64,000 nt of DNA, from contig CAVWHE010000002.1 in assembly GCA_963754845.1 (NCBI GenBank), forward strand, positions 36,460 through 100,459, read 5' to 3'. The first letter of the stretch is position 1. Each line of letters starts with the position of its first letter. Both the position numbers and the translations under genes were made by a program. The stretch is from JAKASV01 sp963754845. Its GTDB lineage: Bacteria > Babelota > Babeliae > Babelales > Vermiphilaceae. This document shows positions 63,436 to 64,000 of the stretch, piece by piece. The notes beneath the pieces are model-generated. The model had not been told where the DNA came from. It saw only the letters and a program-made list of their open reading frames with translations, and did not search any database.

Positions 63436-64000
63436 TTAACACACACTGCCGCACCCAAGACCCGAAACTTTGCCACGAAGTCCCGACAAGTTCCTGCTTT
63501 CAAAGGATCCGCACCCGTTAAGCCCGATGTTTTGTTCGTCGGCAACCCCACCGTCGATCTTGATGGTGCCAACACCGTCCATGGCAGCATCGAAATGATC
63601 GACATTGAGCGTGGTGATGTGAAACAACCCTACACCGTTGGCCGCGAGCTTGAACGCTTTCGTTTCAATCTTCTTGATGATAACGTTGCCAACACCATCA
63701 ACAGAAAGTTCGTGTAGATCGCCAACGCCGACGGTGACTTTAAGTTTTCGTTTCTTTGCACAGCACAAAGATTCTTTTGCCGTTATAGCCAAAATGCCGT
63801 TATGGACGCTTGTTTCAACATCGCCGACAACATCTTCGTTGCCCTCGACGATGACATAAGGCTCAAGGACGTGCTCGATGACAAGCTCACCAACTGCGCT
63901 TGCATCAATTTTTTTAAAGTCGGCGACATCACGCTTTTGTTGCAGGATGGATCCAGAACTGCACGACAAACAACAGTTATTGTGGGGACGCAGACAACAA
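63436..64000 (-). CDS. GIN-domain (DUF2807-like) exported protein, 5' end outside window
   Basis: The minus-strand frame is open from the stop at 63436 to the right edge, at least 187 residues; the start lies beyond the window. Near the edge the protein has CCLSCSSGS, a possible lipoprotein signal end. The rest is a clear head-GIN beta solenoid: FKKIDASAVGELVIEHV, LSVDGVGNVIIKKI, LAANGVGLFHITTL, AAMDGVGTIKIDGG, GLNGCGSFESRNLSG. Each turn carries an N/D-G-x-G corner. Such domains occur in surface adhesin-like proteins. It is the least degenerate member of the family represented by 11025, 11936 and 44592. Confidence 0.85.
   Translation of the reverse strand, partial: CCLRPHNNCCLSCSSGSILQQKRDVADFKKIDASAVGELVIEHVLEPYVIVEGNEDVVGDVETSVHNGILAITAKESLCCAKKRKLKVTVGVGDLHELSVDGVGNVIIKKIETKAFKLAANGVGLFHITTLNVDHFDAAMDGVGTIKIDGGVADEQNIGLNGCGSFESRNLSGLRGKVSGLGCGSVC

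Overview
The window reads as chromosome of a Gram-negative, host-associated bacterium. It has a full division operon (ftsQ-ftsA-ftsZ), two outer-membrane secretins, an outer-membrane beta-barrel protein, many signal peptides, a Tlc-type ATP/ADP translocase (a hallmark of intracellular energy parasites), an ankyrin-repeat gene and a Sel1-repeat protein. FtsZ argues against Chlamydiae, and the roughly even base composition argues against Rickettsia. Candidatus Dependentiae (TM6) or a similar protist-associated lineage is my best guess. No rRNA is present to confirm it. The genetic code looks standard.

Layout. 1-4.9 kb: the end of a possible beta-propeller protein, a gene-free gap with a long hairpin, polA with intact proofreading, and an exported hydrolase-like protein. 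5.0-6.6 kb: an MNT/HEPN nucleotidyltransferase pair and a Dps-like ferritin with a possible membrane anchor. 6.7-10.2 kb: tRNA-Gln and, on the minus strand, ftsQ-ftsA-ftsZ. 10.4-14 kb: superoxide dismutase, two exported GIN/DUF4097-like proteins and mnmA. 14.1-16.8 kb: two tandem exported alpha/beta-hydrolase paralogues. 16.8-20.4 kb: an accessory island with a decayed IS30 element, an ankyrin gene broken by one inserted base, and an intact IS5-family element. 20.5-23.3 kb: a cell-wall amidase and a minor-pilin operon. 23.4-25.9 kb: tandem lipoprotein-like genes. 26-33.9 kb: dnaE, a TPR protein, HU, an outer-membrane protein, a small DUF4911-like protein and a MoxR ATPase. 34-43.6 kb: a type II secretion / type IV pilus-like operon (GspC, secretin 1, a PilM-PilN/GspL-like fusion, PilO/GspM, secretin 2). 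43.6-49.9 kb: an AT-rich methyltransferase, a third GIN-like protein, the nucleotide translocase, Maf, a hypothetical gene, htpX and hspR. 50-64 kb: a 1336-residue Sel1/TPR protein, a four-Cache-domain protein, a BI-1 protein, thioredoxin, an exported two-domain protein of unknown function, an AAA/DUF4143 ATPase, GspE and a fourth GIN-type protein cut by the right edge.

How the parts fit. The secretion/pilus parts lie in three places (minor pilins at 22-23 kb, the envelope-spanning operon at 34-43.6 kb, the motor ATPase at 61.5-63.2 kb). Together they suggest one pseudopilus-driven export or pilus machine, although the major pilin, GspF and prepilin peptidase are not in the window. About fifteen genes encode exported proteins of unclear function, plausible cargo or surface factors. 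The translocase implies import of host ATP. The most unusual points are the two different secretins in one operon, the 132-bp repeat array in secretin 1, the one-base frameshift in the ankyrin gene, the four-Cache protein with no output domain, and the duplicated-domain exported protein at 57.5-59.6 kb.
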